A stretch of 64,000 bases of DNA. Source: Dermacentor variabilis. Its lineage: Eukaryota > Arthropoda > Arachnida > Ixodida > Ixodidae. The notes below the pieces were generated by a model, which was not told where the DNA came from, ran no database searches, and saw nothing but the letters and a program-made list of their open reading frames with translations. Position 1 is the stretch's first letter; each line of letters opens with the position of its first letter. This document shows, in pieces, positions 24,013 through 34,312 of the stretch. Position numbers and translations under genes: made by a program. The stretch covers positions 33,576,777 through 33,640,776 of the forward strand of contig NC_134569.1 in the NCBI RefSeq assembly GCF_050947875.1. The letters are read 5' to 3'.

Positions 24013-24017
24013 TATAT
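23916..24017. repeat. (AT)n microsatellite
   Basis: About 50 AT units with one TATGTA interruption near 23992. Confidence 0.98.
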
Positions 24018-25440
24018 TCGTCATTTGATTCGACATACGGAGGACAAAATTTCGGACAAAATTTCGCCTTCAATTTGATACGGAAATCGAGCTATTCAAA
24101 CACCCTCATGTATGACTCTTGTCGCTTGACATATTTAGGCTCAAAACTGGTAAGTGCAACAGTATGCTAAACACGTGGTCTGTTCTAGCTTCTCGCGAGC
24201 GCTGTTTGTATAGTCCGCAAGAACGTATGGAGCAAAGGACATTTCTCGTGAGCTTCCCAGAATCTCTGGTTAAAGCATATTTGCGCCCTCTATATTTGCA
24301 TAGCGTTGTAGTGCCGACATATTTGCCAGGCACGTATTTGAGTCTTCTTAATAATGACTTTTTCTCATGGCAAACAGGAACTAGGTTGCGAAGGCTACAC
24401 CACGTCGGATAATTCAGACTTCTGCGAACACGCAAAAGTTTGAAGCGCATACGGTTTGTAGTGGTTTGCTTGCGATCATCAACGACGGAAGCTGACGAGT
24501 AAAACTTTTCACGCTCCAATTCAGCAAATATAAGAAAAGGCTTCCAAAAATTTTACCTCGTCATCATGCAGCCGCAAAAGCCGTCAAACGAGTTTCCAGG
24601 CAGTAACAACATTCGTCGAGTGGAAGTGTCCTTGCGTCTGGAACTCCCACATTCTTCCAGGAGTCCGCAGTGTAGATAATGCTACAAAGAAGTATAGCAT
24701 TCCTCTGGAAAATTTCAAATTAAGCTCGGCGGCTTCCTCATTTACCGAATGGAAACGCAGTTTCTAATCTGTAATCACCTCTTTTCCGACACCCAAAGGT
24801 TGGGAAAAAAATAGCACAGACGGACAACCCCAGAACTTGTGGCCTCAGTTTGTTTTTATTCCCAACTGAAGAAAACGCATTGCCTGTCGTTTCGTCCTCA
24901 CGAGAGAAAGACTTTGTTGCTTTTGCTTGCGAACTTGAAAGAGAAATTTTGTCTCTTACCCAGCCTTGCCAGACACTTCATGCTACAGGGAAGTCTCTGT
25001 TAATCGAAATGCTTTTGCGAGCTGCTAACTCACATTTAATTGACTAGGCAAATGAGATTCGTGAAACACGTTACTTGAATAACTTATCGATCTCGGATAG
25101 AAATATCAGTGAAATGCTCCGCAGTGCCAAAGAGTACATCTAGTAACATCTAGAACTGAGATGCGCTGACTGGCTTAGAGCATTGTGCTATATCAGTATG
25201 ACTGCTGCGGCTTACATTGTCTCAACCTGAGCACTGCAGTGGCAGTGGTGGTCCGTTTTCTTTTACAGCAGAGCTGTGTATGGCTAGGGTAGCATAGAAA
25301 TTTTTTGTCTGCACACAAAAACTATCATCATCAATGGATCATACCCCCGTAAGCAAGCAAAAATGCAATGGGCCATACCCTCGTAAGCCAGACGCCACAA
25401 GCAGTGTTCAAACTGCAGCGAACTGCGCAGCATACATTCT
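24018..25440. other. Unassigned; two overlapping open frames at 24106-24519
   Basis: A 137-codon frame on the reverse strand and a 97-codon frame on the forward strand overlap here; neither has a known domain. A donor-like ctggtaagtgc at about 24147 has no convincing upstream acceptor. No gene is supported. Confidence 0.3.
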
Positions 25441-25540
25441 TTGGAGAGAGAGAGCACTTATTAGAAAGAAGGCAGAGAGGCGGGCCTGAGCCAGCGAACT
25501 CTAGCCTGCTACTCCACACAGGGGGAGGGGGAACGGGGCA
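25441..25540 (+). repeat. GA-headed dispersed repeat, copy 1
   Basis: ggagagagagagcac...aaggcagagaggcgggcc...ctagcctgctactccacacagggggagggg. Same architecture (GA run, aaggcagg, a short variable part, gctaccctgca-like block) as 59099-59200 and, reversed, 51962-52140 and 52312-52490. Confidence 0.6.
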
Positions 25541-25699
25541 TAAAGGTGTGATGAGGGATGATGATGACATAGAAAGAGGGGTGCACAACGGTAAAAGCAA
25601 GTTCAACATTCCATGAAGCCACGGCCGGGTACCATATCGTCTGTAGTCACTAATTCAAATGAACCTTCAGATAAAGGCGCTGGTGTGTGGGCCTCCTTT

Positions 25700-26557
25700 G
25701 CGTGAGCAGCACAGGTGTCGACCAAAAACTTTACACCATATAATTAAGAGCTGCGATAAGCGGCTCCAGTATGGCGGGAACCTGCAAGGAACTTTTAGCG
25801 GTCAGATTCTGGGGACCAGAGAGAATCACGCGCATTGACTCTACCAGGTGCTTCATCATTTTTTGAACGCTTTGCTTCTCATTATGTCTATCTCCTTGCT
25901 TTCCCGTTCTGACACCGGTTTCATTTGCCCTATCATTCTTCGCTTCACTGAGCAGACGACCAATAGGTCCCGCTGTCATGGCCGTCGGGCTAGAAGACAG
26001 CATGGTCCATTCAGTGTCTGTATCAACCGGTGGAGGCAAATATTCGCCGCGTACTCTCACCGACCATGAATACCAAGTAGGCGCGTTTGTCGTCCTCGAT
26101 GCACACAGGCAGAGGTGGTCGTGGTGCCTGCGCCCCGCTATTCAGTTCTTCTGAAATGGCTTTGTGGCACTTCTTTCGTGAGCATTTGTCGCTTTGGCGA
26201 ACAGATTCAGCAGCCTCTTTACGGGAAGATTGGTCTCTTGCTATTTTTTTTTTGAAGAATACGATCTCCTTGTTGCATCTTCGGGCATTCCTTCGACGTC
26301 ACTGAGCGAGAGCCAGTAAACTTGGGGCATTTAAATGAAGACGCACCACAGTTGGTGGTATTATGCTCTTCACTGCGACTCCAGCAGGTAACTTCACTTC
26401 TACAAACAGCGCTCGGGTGTCTTTAGGCATTTCCGGCACTGAAGAGGCCTCCAAAGGAATGGCCGTGCACGTCGTATCACGTAGCCCAATCGGTCAGACG
26501 CTGGTAATGTCGACGAAGCAAATATTAACTTGATGCATCGGGAGTTCCCCAAGCGGT
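25700..26557 (-). pseudogene. LINE ORF1 (gag-like), C-terminal half with zinc knuckles
   Basis: Continuation of the ORF1 below 26904 after the insertion. Reads INRLGNSRCIKLIFASSTLP, then RPLQCRKCLKTPERC, then a second cluster CSKCGASSFKCPKF: gag-type CCHC knuckles for RNA binding, both degenerate. A basic tail (KKKIARDQSSRKEAAES) follows in another frame. Downstream to 25731 the frame AILEPLIAALNYMV closes. Such ORF1 proteins coat LINE RNA. Several stops and shifts; not functional. Confidence 0.6.
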
Positions 26558-26569
26558 TAATCTCAAGAA
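26558..26569. repeat. Target-site duplication, left (taatctcaagaa)
   Basis: Identical to 26904-26915. Removing one copy plus 26570-26903 joins the LINE ORF1 in frame across RILEINRLGN. Confidence 0.8.
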
Positions 26570-26903
26570 GGACAGCAATAGGGGCTTGTTGGTACGGCAT
26601 ATCTTATTTTGTTAGAGCGCAAGCTTGACACGGACAACAGAAGGCACATCTGACACACACAGCGCTACTTATATTTATATATTTACAGTTATATGTTTTA
26701 GACTTATATACTACTACTATATATATTTATATATTTCATATTTTTGTTTATTTTTGCAAAAATTTTACACGTGCTGTATGACGGGTCGAGGGTGTATAGA
26801 TAGCGACGAGAACGAGAAATAGATCTGTTGTTGCAAGTAGCGCTGTGTGCGTCAGATGTTCCTTCTGTTGTCCGTTTCAAGCTTGCGCTATATCAAAATA
26901 AGA
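26570..26903. mobile_element. 334-bp foldback element in LINE ORF1
   Basis: Long inverted arms at 26601-26670 and 26835-26904: left atcttattttgttagagcgcaagcttgacacggacaacag..., right its diverged reverse complement. The left side alone has an extra 31 bases (ggacagcaataggggcttgttggtacggca) outside the arm. The interior is AT-rich (26671-26830). Flanked by a 12-bp duplication. Non-coding. Asymmetric extension plus inverted arms plus a 12-bp duplication suggests a Penelope-like derivative or a foldback/MITE; the class is unproved. Confidence 0.75.
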
Positions 26904-27460
26904 TAATCTCAAGAATGCGCATCGATCACCTCAAAAGATACTTGAGGTCTGCATACTTGATTTCAAGGTCCACATGGGAAATCACACCACTCGTTGTCTT
27001 CTTCCCATAAGTAATAAAGCAGCGGACGGAGATTGCGCTTAACTGCGGAATTCTACTTAACTTCTCCAGTATTGCTGAACTTTTCGCATCTATCGTCAGG
27101 ATGTTCCTGCCAGCATTGATCCTGATCTCACTGACCTTCCCAGAGTTCACACTTTCAAAATATTCGCTCAGAAAATGCCTGCTGAGGGAGTCAATGCTGT
27201 GTAACGTGGAGAGCGCCTTGTTAGAAACTACGAAGGGTTCCTGCTCACTTCGATTCGATGAAATCATATCAGTCGACATGCAGCGGATCTTCTTCATACG
27301 GCCGCCCATGGTTACGATGTCAGAGTCCATGACTTCCGGCGTTGAGCTCTCCCAGGAGTTGAGCTGGTCCGAGCTTCCAAAAGGACGTCATCCAAAAATG
27401 AGCGTCGAAGCTCATGACGGACCTTGTTCAGGTGCTCGTGGGACCTTCTTCTTGCTCATC
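26904..27460 (-). pseudogene. LINE ORF1, N-terminal half
   Basis: Starts MSKKKVPRAPEQ at 27460. After a stop near 27410 the main frame from 27330 reads KKIRCMSTDMISSNRSEQEP, ISEIRINAGRNILTIDAK-type strand-helix text (residues about 65-85) and KYADLKYLLR, then stops at 26926 near the insertion. Resembles RRM-like gag domains of arthropod LINE ORF1 proteins that carry CCHC knuckles. Together with 25700-26557 it forms one ORF1 on the reverse strand. No RT of the same element is found downstream (below 25.7 kb). Confidence 0.6.
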
Positions 27461-27579
27461 CCTGATGAAATGACTCTCACGAAAATAACAAAAGCATTAA
27501 AAATTGCATAACTGTGAGTGGCCCAAAGCACCGGCAAGCCCTGGGCACTTCTTTATCTTCCGTCCGAATACTCTTTGAA

Positions 27580-27828
27580 ATCACGCATACAACATGCATT
27601 GTCGGTGATTTCAATCGAGATATGATGGGACCGAAAGGGGAGTGGTTTACGGGTTTCGTGTTTGAGACATTTCGCTTGCGACGCCATACCCATCCGGCCC
27701 AACCGACGATTCAGCGGCGTACGTGCATTGATTTGACATTATCGAAGAATGTGTCGGTAGGTGTGAGTATGCCAATCAATGTATATTATGGCGACCACAA
27801 ATTCATTGTGACCGTCGCTACTAAGTGA
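27580..27828 (+). pseudogene. APE-type endonuclease fragment (C-terminal part)
   Basis: Reads CIVGDFNRDMMGPKGEWF, CIDLTLSKNVSVGV and YYGDHKFIVTVATK then stops. GDFN and (S)DH are the catalytic Asp/Asn and Asp/His pairs of apurinic-type endonucleases that nick target DNA. It lies head to head with the LINE ORF1, so it is not part of that copy. The stop directly after the DH block suits a protein ending with the endonuclease, as in Helentron-type Helitrons, but a LINE fragment is also possible. Confidence 0.55.
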
Positions 27829-30800
27829 CAATAAGTTACAACATAAAGTCTTTACCACAAGTTCTTTTACCACGATTTTTACAGCTCCACTGGTCATTCA
27901 CATTCGCAGGGCGGAATGGCCTGTAATTTTTTTCTTCGCTTTGTGACGGGTACGAAACTGGGGGTGACATGGTGGCTATACGAGGACGTGATAATGATGA
28001 TGACTAGGGGCACCATCGTCTTCAACGCAACGGAAAGGACCGACAGACGAAGGCAGCAAAACATCTAGCTCCACCGGGCCATCCTTGTGCTGCTCTTCGC
28101 TCTACTCTTCAAGCCTAATGTCGCGTTTTAAGAAGGGAGTTCTCACAGGTGGAGTGAGAACAGTTCCCACAATATACTATCGCGCAAAAATGTGCTTGTC
28201 AAGAAGAAACATTGCGCCCGTAAGGTCCCACGGCTGGACAGTGACCAACCGGGTCCTGTAAGTAACATAACCGAGCCCTAGTCGCGGGGCCTGCGGAATA
28301 GATCTTTCTCGGCTGCTGGCAATATGTAAATGCATGCAGCCGTATTTCATATTGTATGGATTGCGCAGATGAGACGCGATCTCGCGTGCCGTTGGATCAC
28401 GCATGCACTGAGAGCTTGAAGTGGTTCGTTTTGACTCTCTTCTCCTTTCCCACGCGCGTCTAAAAGGCTCGATCAATGGCGCGCTCTCGACGGCAACGGC
28501 GGCTACAGCGGCAGCACGTCAATATAGGACCTCTGGCGAGACAAACTTGATATATTGCGTTCGATTATGTCATTTTTCTCGGTGCAGCTGCTCGGAGACA
28601 TTAGGGCCGATGGAATGGGGCTCGCGTGGGGACTGCGCCTCTATCGACTACTTGCATGGATGCGAGGCACGGTTCCGCAGCGCGCCACTACTTTGCTCAC
28701 GCGGGAACCTGGAGCTATTTGTCAAAAGGCAAGGCTCGGCCAACGCAGGAGCCGGAGGGAAGTCAGATACGCACTGCAGCAAGCAGTGCGCAACAACATG
28801 TCAGAATGTCAGGTGAAGGCACGCGTACTGGTGCCGTGGGATGGAAGAATGCAGCTAGACTTTCCGAGTGTTTGTGAAATAGTAACGTATTGTTTTCGAC
28901 CTGTCCGACTGAGCCCTCACATGGTCCGCTCTTGCAGAATGCCACTCTGACGCGACGCACATAAGCTGCGGCGTTACAACAGTGTTTCAATCCATACGCT
29001 CGCAACAGCTATTACAACAAAGTCAAGGCAACTCACAATGAATCTTGCTAACACGCAAGAAACGAAGTCTTTGTAGTGAACTATCTTCCTTGTCTTTGAC
29101 AAACAGTATAAATTCTTCTGTGCGGAGGCTTTTGGATTGGTAGAATAAATGCTGTGTAAAAACTTGCCGAAATGGAGGAGTATCTTTGAAGTTTGGCCAA
29201 GTATACGCTTTCTCGCTGCCACCTGTTATAATGCTAACGTCTCAGTTACCCTTCACTGTGTTTTAAGGGTGTACATTTCTTAAAGATCACATGCATATTT
29301 CCTTGACAAGATGATGGTACTGAAACCGCAAGCAGCTTTTTTAACAGGAAGCTCTTCGCGGTGGTACTCATTGCCAGGTCGTAGCCGAGGACGAGACTTC
29401 AGATTTAGGAGTAGACAAAAATGGGACGGGTCACGAACCACCGTGTTCACTTCTGAGTTTTTCATTGATGCTGTCGAGTGAAAGGTGTTACTTAAGGGGA
29501 AGTGTAAACTTGCAGTCAGGGAAAGTCGATCATGTAACTGATCGTTACAAAACGAATGGCAGATCAGTCATGTCACAGCATGACTCCACTATACCGGCTC
29601 GTCTTAAAACAATTGCAAGCTTTTTCACTGCTCCCCTAATCACAATTGTAGGCACCAGACAGTGGTCATCCACACGTAATTTCGTGATTTTACCTCTATC
29701 ATTAGGCAATCTGTCGCATAAACTTAGAGAGGCTTCCACAATAGCGTCTAATGATATCACCATGTGTATGTGTTATGCGGGCGCTGTTTCAGCTCCAGAT
29801 GAAGCAAAATAAACTGCTAGCAAGATTCCCCTTTCCACTACGGCTTCTACGGAAAAGAAATACAGTGGCCTCTTTTCTATAATGCTGGTAGCTTTTCCAA
29901 ACGGCGCAATATTCGCGAAAGGCCATCGCAATTACGAAGTTGGAAATTATCACTGAGCTTTAGCGAAGTCCGACAGCTTCATTTTGAAATTATTCGCTGT
30001 CTTGGTCAGAATTACCTGGACACCGAGGCATTAGTAAATCTCCTTGCACCACAGAAAGCTACAGAGAGGTGTGAATGCCTTGCTGCTTTTGGCAAGGACG
30101 CATAGCATGGAATTGGCGGAGGACAGCGTTAGCTTTGGGGACAAAAGTTCCAACACCTTAACTATACTAGTCTAGTGGTTGGTAGAAGCTTCAGAAGACA
30201 TAATGCAAGATTACCAATTTGCCTGCGTAAATGACCATAATCCGAGCAAGCTACTCCAACCAAATTTTATGCCCGGTGGCATAAAGTGAATCGGCCCCAC
30301 CATGCATGCTAGCCCGCAGTTGCATTTGGAGTAATCCATCTAGACATAACGGAGGTCACAAAGAGCCTTCCTTCTCAATGTAAACGAATACTTCCACTAA
30401 ACGTTGTCAAAGGCGATTGCGGCTAGTGCTCAGTGCTCCAAAATTAAGTTCTTCATGAACGTCAAAATGGTCGCAGGGGGGCAATAGCTGTCGTTTAGAA
30501 GTTAACAACTGCGTCATTGGACGGAATAAAGGGACATAAGACTGGCGTTTTAGCGTCTAATTAGCTCTGGTAATATTCTCTCGTCCAAAGCATCGTTGGG
30601 AGAAAATTTTCTCGGAAGGATAGTCTGGAGTTCTAGTGTGACAAAATAATCTTAGCATGTCACCGATCAACCAAGACGGCGTGATTTTAGTATGTTGTAC
30701 GTCTTCTGAAGAAGCTTTTTCTTGCCTTCCTTAGACAAGTTCTGGACCTGCGAGCTTTGATAATCCTGCCTATTAGGTGGCCTATTTTAAACGATTATGT

Positions 30801-32430
30801 GAATTCTTGCGGCTATATTCATAACAATTTCTGTTGGATGTGTTTTTTTTTTGCTGCTGATAGACAATATGCTGGTGCTGTAGACAATATCAGAAAAGCG
30901 ATAAAACGATACCGCCTTCCCAAAAATCATTACACATTCTTGTACTTCTGTGCTTTGTAAGTTAGTTTGTTAGTTTCTAACACGTAGTAAGTTAGAGCAG
31001 CCAACTTTTTAGCTTTTGTGTATAATATAATGGGTGAATTGCCGTGCTGCAAATTGTGATCCCATCCACCAGACAAAAAAGAAGCTAGTGCAGGACAAGT
31101 TCAACGTTTCATCCTGATATGAGATGATTTAGGCTAGATCCCTATAAACGTATTAGATTGTAAGAACTGTTTGTCAGTTGGTGGGGTATTTGAAATTTTT
31201 TTGCTGAATATTGGCATTGAACAACACCGATTCTTAAGAGTAGTTCTTGAGTACAAGCTTCTCCGTGAGGCCTGGCATCTTGCAGGACGTTCAGAATTTC
31301 CCGTTAGATGTAAATAAGGTTCTTATGAAGCATCTACGTGTTATCTTCGCCATGCAACTGCAAAACACATCGTTTCTTCTTATTTCGTACATATTTAGGG
31401 CGAAAGATGACAATAATCATTAGTAAGGGCTATTCATGAAGGAGTTCTAAGGAAAATCAGCTGTAATGCCGAAAAGGTCAAAGACTTCTGGTGCACGGAC
31501 ATGATTATTGTCATTATCAAAAACAATTTATATTCATTCGAGGGCAACAACTCTCCCAGTATTTTCCAATGATCGTTGCCTAGCTCCAGCCGACACAATC
31601 TCATTTCTGCAGCTTTAGGTTTTTCTCAAATTTCCTTGCTATCCTCCAAGTTTCCTTCCAATTGGTTAGTAGTGGCATAACGCTCTGTCTGTGCACTTTC
31701 CTACTCAAACATGCCAATAATCTGATTTTTATGTGTTAAGAATACCAGTCGTATGCTCTCAAATCCATTTTTTATTCATCTAGAGCGCGTTTAATAAAGT
31801 TAAGGGCAGGGAAGCTCGCCAGGTTGCAATATGAGGCTTGCTACGCGGCACTCGAAAGATGAAAGTAGAATAGAATGTGAAGGAAGAGCGAGATGTGAAC
31901 CACAAGGATGAGCACAACCCAAGTAGGAAATTAAAAAAAAACGACGCTAGAATGCGTAGTCGGTCACACAGACAGTTCTTGAAAAGACGCGCACCTTCTT
32001 CTATGCTGGCAATAAGCTAGAGAGGCTTCTTTTGGAGTTTTTGTGCACGGAAGGATAACGTGTGGAGCATTCCCCTACTCACGAGATGCCAAAACTGCGC
32101 TCATTGTATCCAGTTCAAGCCATTGTGCTTTGAGTGGATGTAGTGTGCGGGTTGTTTAAACGCACACAGATAACATCTATTAAAATCTGTTGTGTGAATA
32201 TAATTTTTCATGTACGCTCTTCAACTGGTACCTCATCAACAGGGTTAGGTTTCCCTCTTGTGTGGTGGGTTGTGAATGCCCACGTACTAGAGAACATTCC
32301 TGCGCTCGGCACTCTATCTCGGCTGAAGGATCGATGGATGGACGTTATGAGCGTCCTCTTTGGAACGGGGAGATGGGTTGCGCCACAATTCTCTTGCTAT
32401 TATACTGCCTAATGTGCCACCTGAGTTAAA
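27829..32430. other. Long tract without a recognised gene
   Basis: 28400-28960 is CpG-rich with overlapping open frames on both strands and no known domain. 29280-30950 has scattered reverse-strand open frames; AFDNV near 30400-30420 is the only RT-like string and is not enough. The remainder is AT-rich and featureless to my reading. Confidence 0.35.
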
Positions 32431-32439
32431 AAGAAAAAA

Positions 32440-33790
32440 AAACGCGATTAATTCCCATAACCAAATTTTCTGACTCCCTATTGGGAACTTTGTTTTTGTA
32501 CGTCTCCGTTTTTCGTCATTTCCATACTTTTCTTCCACCAACCTTCCAATCGCCTCTTACTAATCTCTAATGCCGACATGTTTCCTTTCCTCCTGCTCTC
32601 ACTGAAACCAAGGGCTCGATGGAGGCCAAAGGTGCCTATATCGAGCGCGGGGCTGATAGCTTCACATTGTAATAAAACATGCACCATCGTTGCTTTAGCT
32701 GTACCATTACCTTTACTTAAGGCACATTCTTCTTCTTCTTTCTTATATCTGGCTTTATAGGTGCGTGTTCTAAGGCACCCTGATCTCGCTTCGAAAACTA
32801 ATGAGCTTTCCTTTGAGTTCTCATAAATTGTTTCTTTCCTGATTTCGTTTTTTTCTCTTAAGTAGTTACTCATAACTGGTTTCTTTTCCATTGCAGCCAC
32901 CCATGAAATTATTTCAGTCACTCTGACTTTCCGACTGACGTTATTTTTTGCTGTGTTGCTGATCCCAGAGGCCGCATACTTGCTAATAAACTTCCTAGTT
33001 CTTTTCCTTCCACTGGTAATCAGTGTTTTTCCGGTACAAATACCTGAACACTCTCTCAGCCCATTTACTTTCTTCCATATTCCTCAGTTGTTCTTTATAA
33101 TCAATTTTACTGTGAGCTTGTCTCACTTCAAAACTCGTCCAGCCATATCACCCTGCACAGCTCTATTTGTAGTCTTTCCGTGAGCGGCCAATGCGAGGCG
33201 TCCCACTGACCTTTGGTTGCCATCGGGTCCTGATTGCACCCCTGATTTCGAGCCAACAACTGCCTTTCCAAAAATACGTACTGGAACCATTACGCCTTTC
33301 CACATACTCCGGAGCACCTCGTACCTAGCTATTGTATCCCCATAGGACTCTGTGTTTCATTATGGCTGCATTTATCGTCCCCTTTACTGTTATTGTTTTT
33401 TCGTGTGTTTCTATATATCTATTGCCTTCATTTATCTATATACCAAGGTATATATATTATTTTACCCCAGGTATTTCCTGTGCCTATATTGCCACTGTAT
33501 GTTCACTGTTTTCATTGACTACCACAACACCTGATTTCCTCACGCGAAATTTCAAACCTGACTTCTTGCCTTCCTGTCCACAGAGTCAGACGTTGCAAAT
33601 AACTTTGCTTGTAAGCTAGCAACACAATGTCGTCCGCATAAAATGAACCTGGAAGCTGCTGCTCTACTACTGTACCTGCCTGTTTGTATGAGAGATTAAA
33701 CCCGATATTGATTCCTTCTAGTGCCCTCTCCATCCTCAACACGTACATATAAACAGCAGTGGAGATAATAGTTAATAGCAGTGCCACCTA
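32440..33790 (-). pseudogene. Non-LTR retrotransposon RT relic (5'-truncated)
   Basis: On the reverse strand, 33787-33512 reads RALEGINIGFNLSYKQAGTV and FYADDIVLLA, the RT catalytic motif C with its usual flank. Further downstream (33317-33123) comes WKGVMVPVRIFGKAV and SVGRLALAAHG, then at 32921-32478 ESSLVFEARSGCLRTRTY and ALEISKRRLEGWW, a C-terminal region I recall from tick LINEs. Several frameshifts and stops. The 5' part ends abruptly near 33790. No RNase H motif seen. Clade not assigned with certainty. Confidence 0.7.
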
Positions 33791-34189
33791 ACGACACAAA
33801 TGATCACTGTGCTTCATGAAAATCCACAGCAATTCTTGAGAATTGTAGTGCCTTTGTCAGTCAAAGGGTTCAACCCCGTGGAATAGAGGAAGAGTATAGA
33901 GTCAAGGATCGCTTGTCAATACAGGTGTATATGGCCTAGATAAAAGTGCTGCTTCACATCTCCAAGAAATCCTGAAATTGTTCTCAAGTCAGTATTAGAA
34001 AATCATTTTTTTGAACTCCCCTGAAGCACCTTGCCTTCTTGCCAGACACCCTTACACTTTTATTGTGGACAATCGTTGTAACTGTAGAATCTCTGCAGAT
34101 GTTTCCTAATGTATCCAGCGTGCTTCATTTATTCATTGACAACGCAATGCTTCTTCAACAGAATGAATAACTGGGCTAGTTTGTTTACT

Positions 34190-34312
34190 TGCATCCTGAA
34201 ACTGTAAAAGCGCACAAAGACGAGAACGAAGAGAGTGGACAAGACGAGGCCCGTCGTCATGTCCACTGTCTTCGTTCTCGTCTTTGTGCACTTTTGCAGT
34301 TTCAAGATGCAA
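34190..34312. mobile_element. Foldback hairpin (about 53-bp arms)
   Basis: Left arm tgcatcctgaaactgtaaaagcgcacaaagacgagaacgaag...gtggaca and right arm tgtccactgtcttcgttctcgtctttgtgcacttttgcag...gatgca are near-perfect reverse complements around a loop of about 16 bases (acgaggcccgtcgt). Looks like an inverted pair of element ends without interior. Similar in design to 26570-26903 but with different sequence. Confidence 0.75.

Noticed and set aside
30300..30470. Reverse-strand RT-like AFDNV string
   Set aside because: A single five-residue string in a frame with stops; no second RT motif at the right distance.
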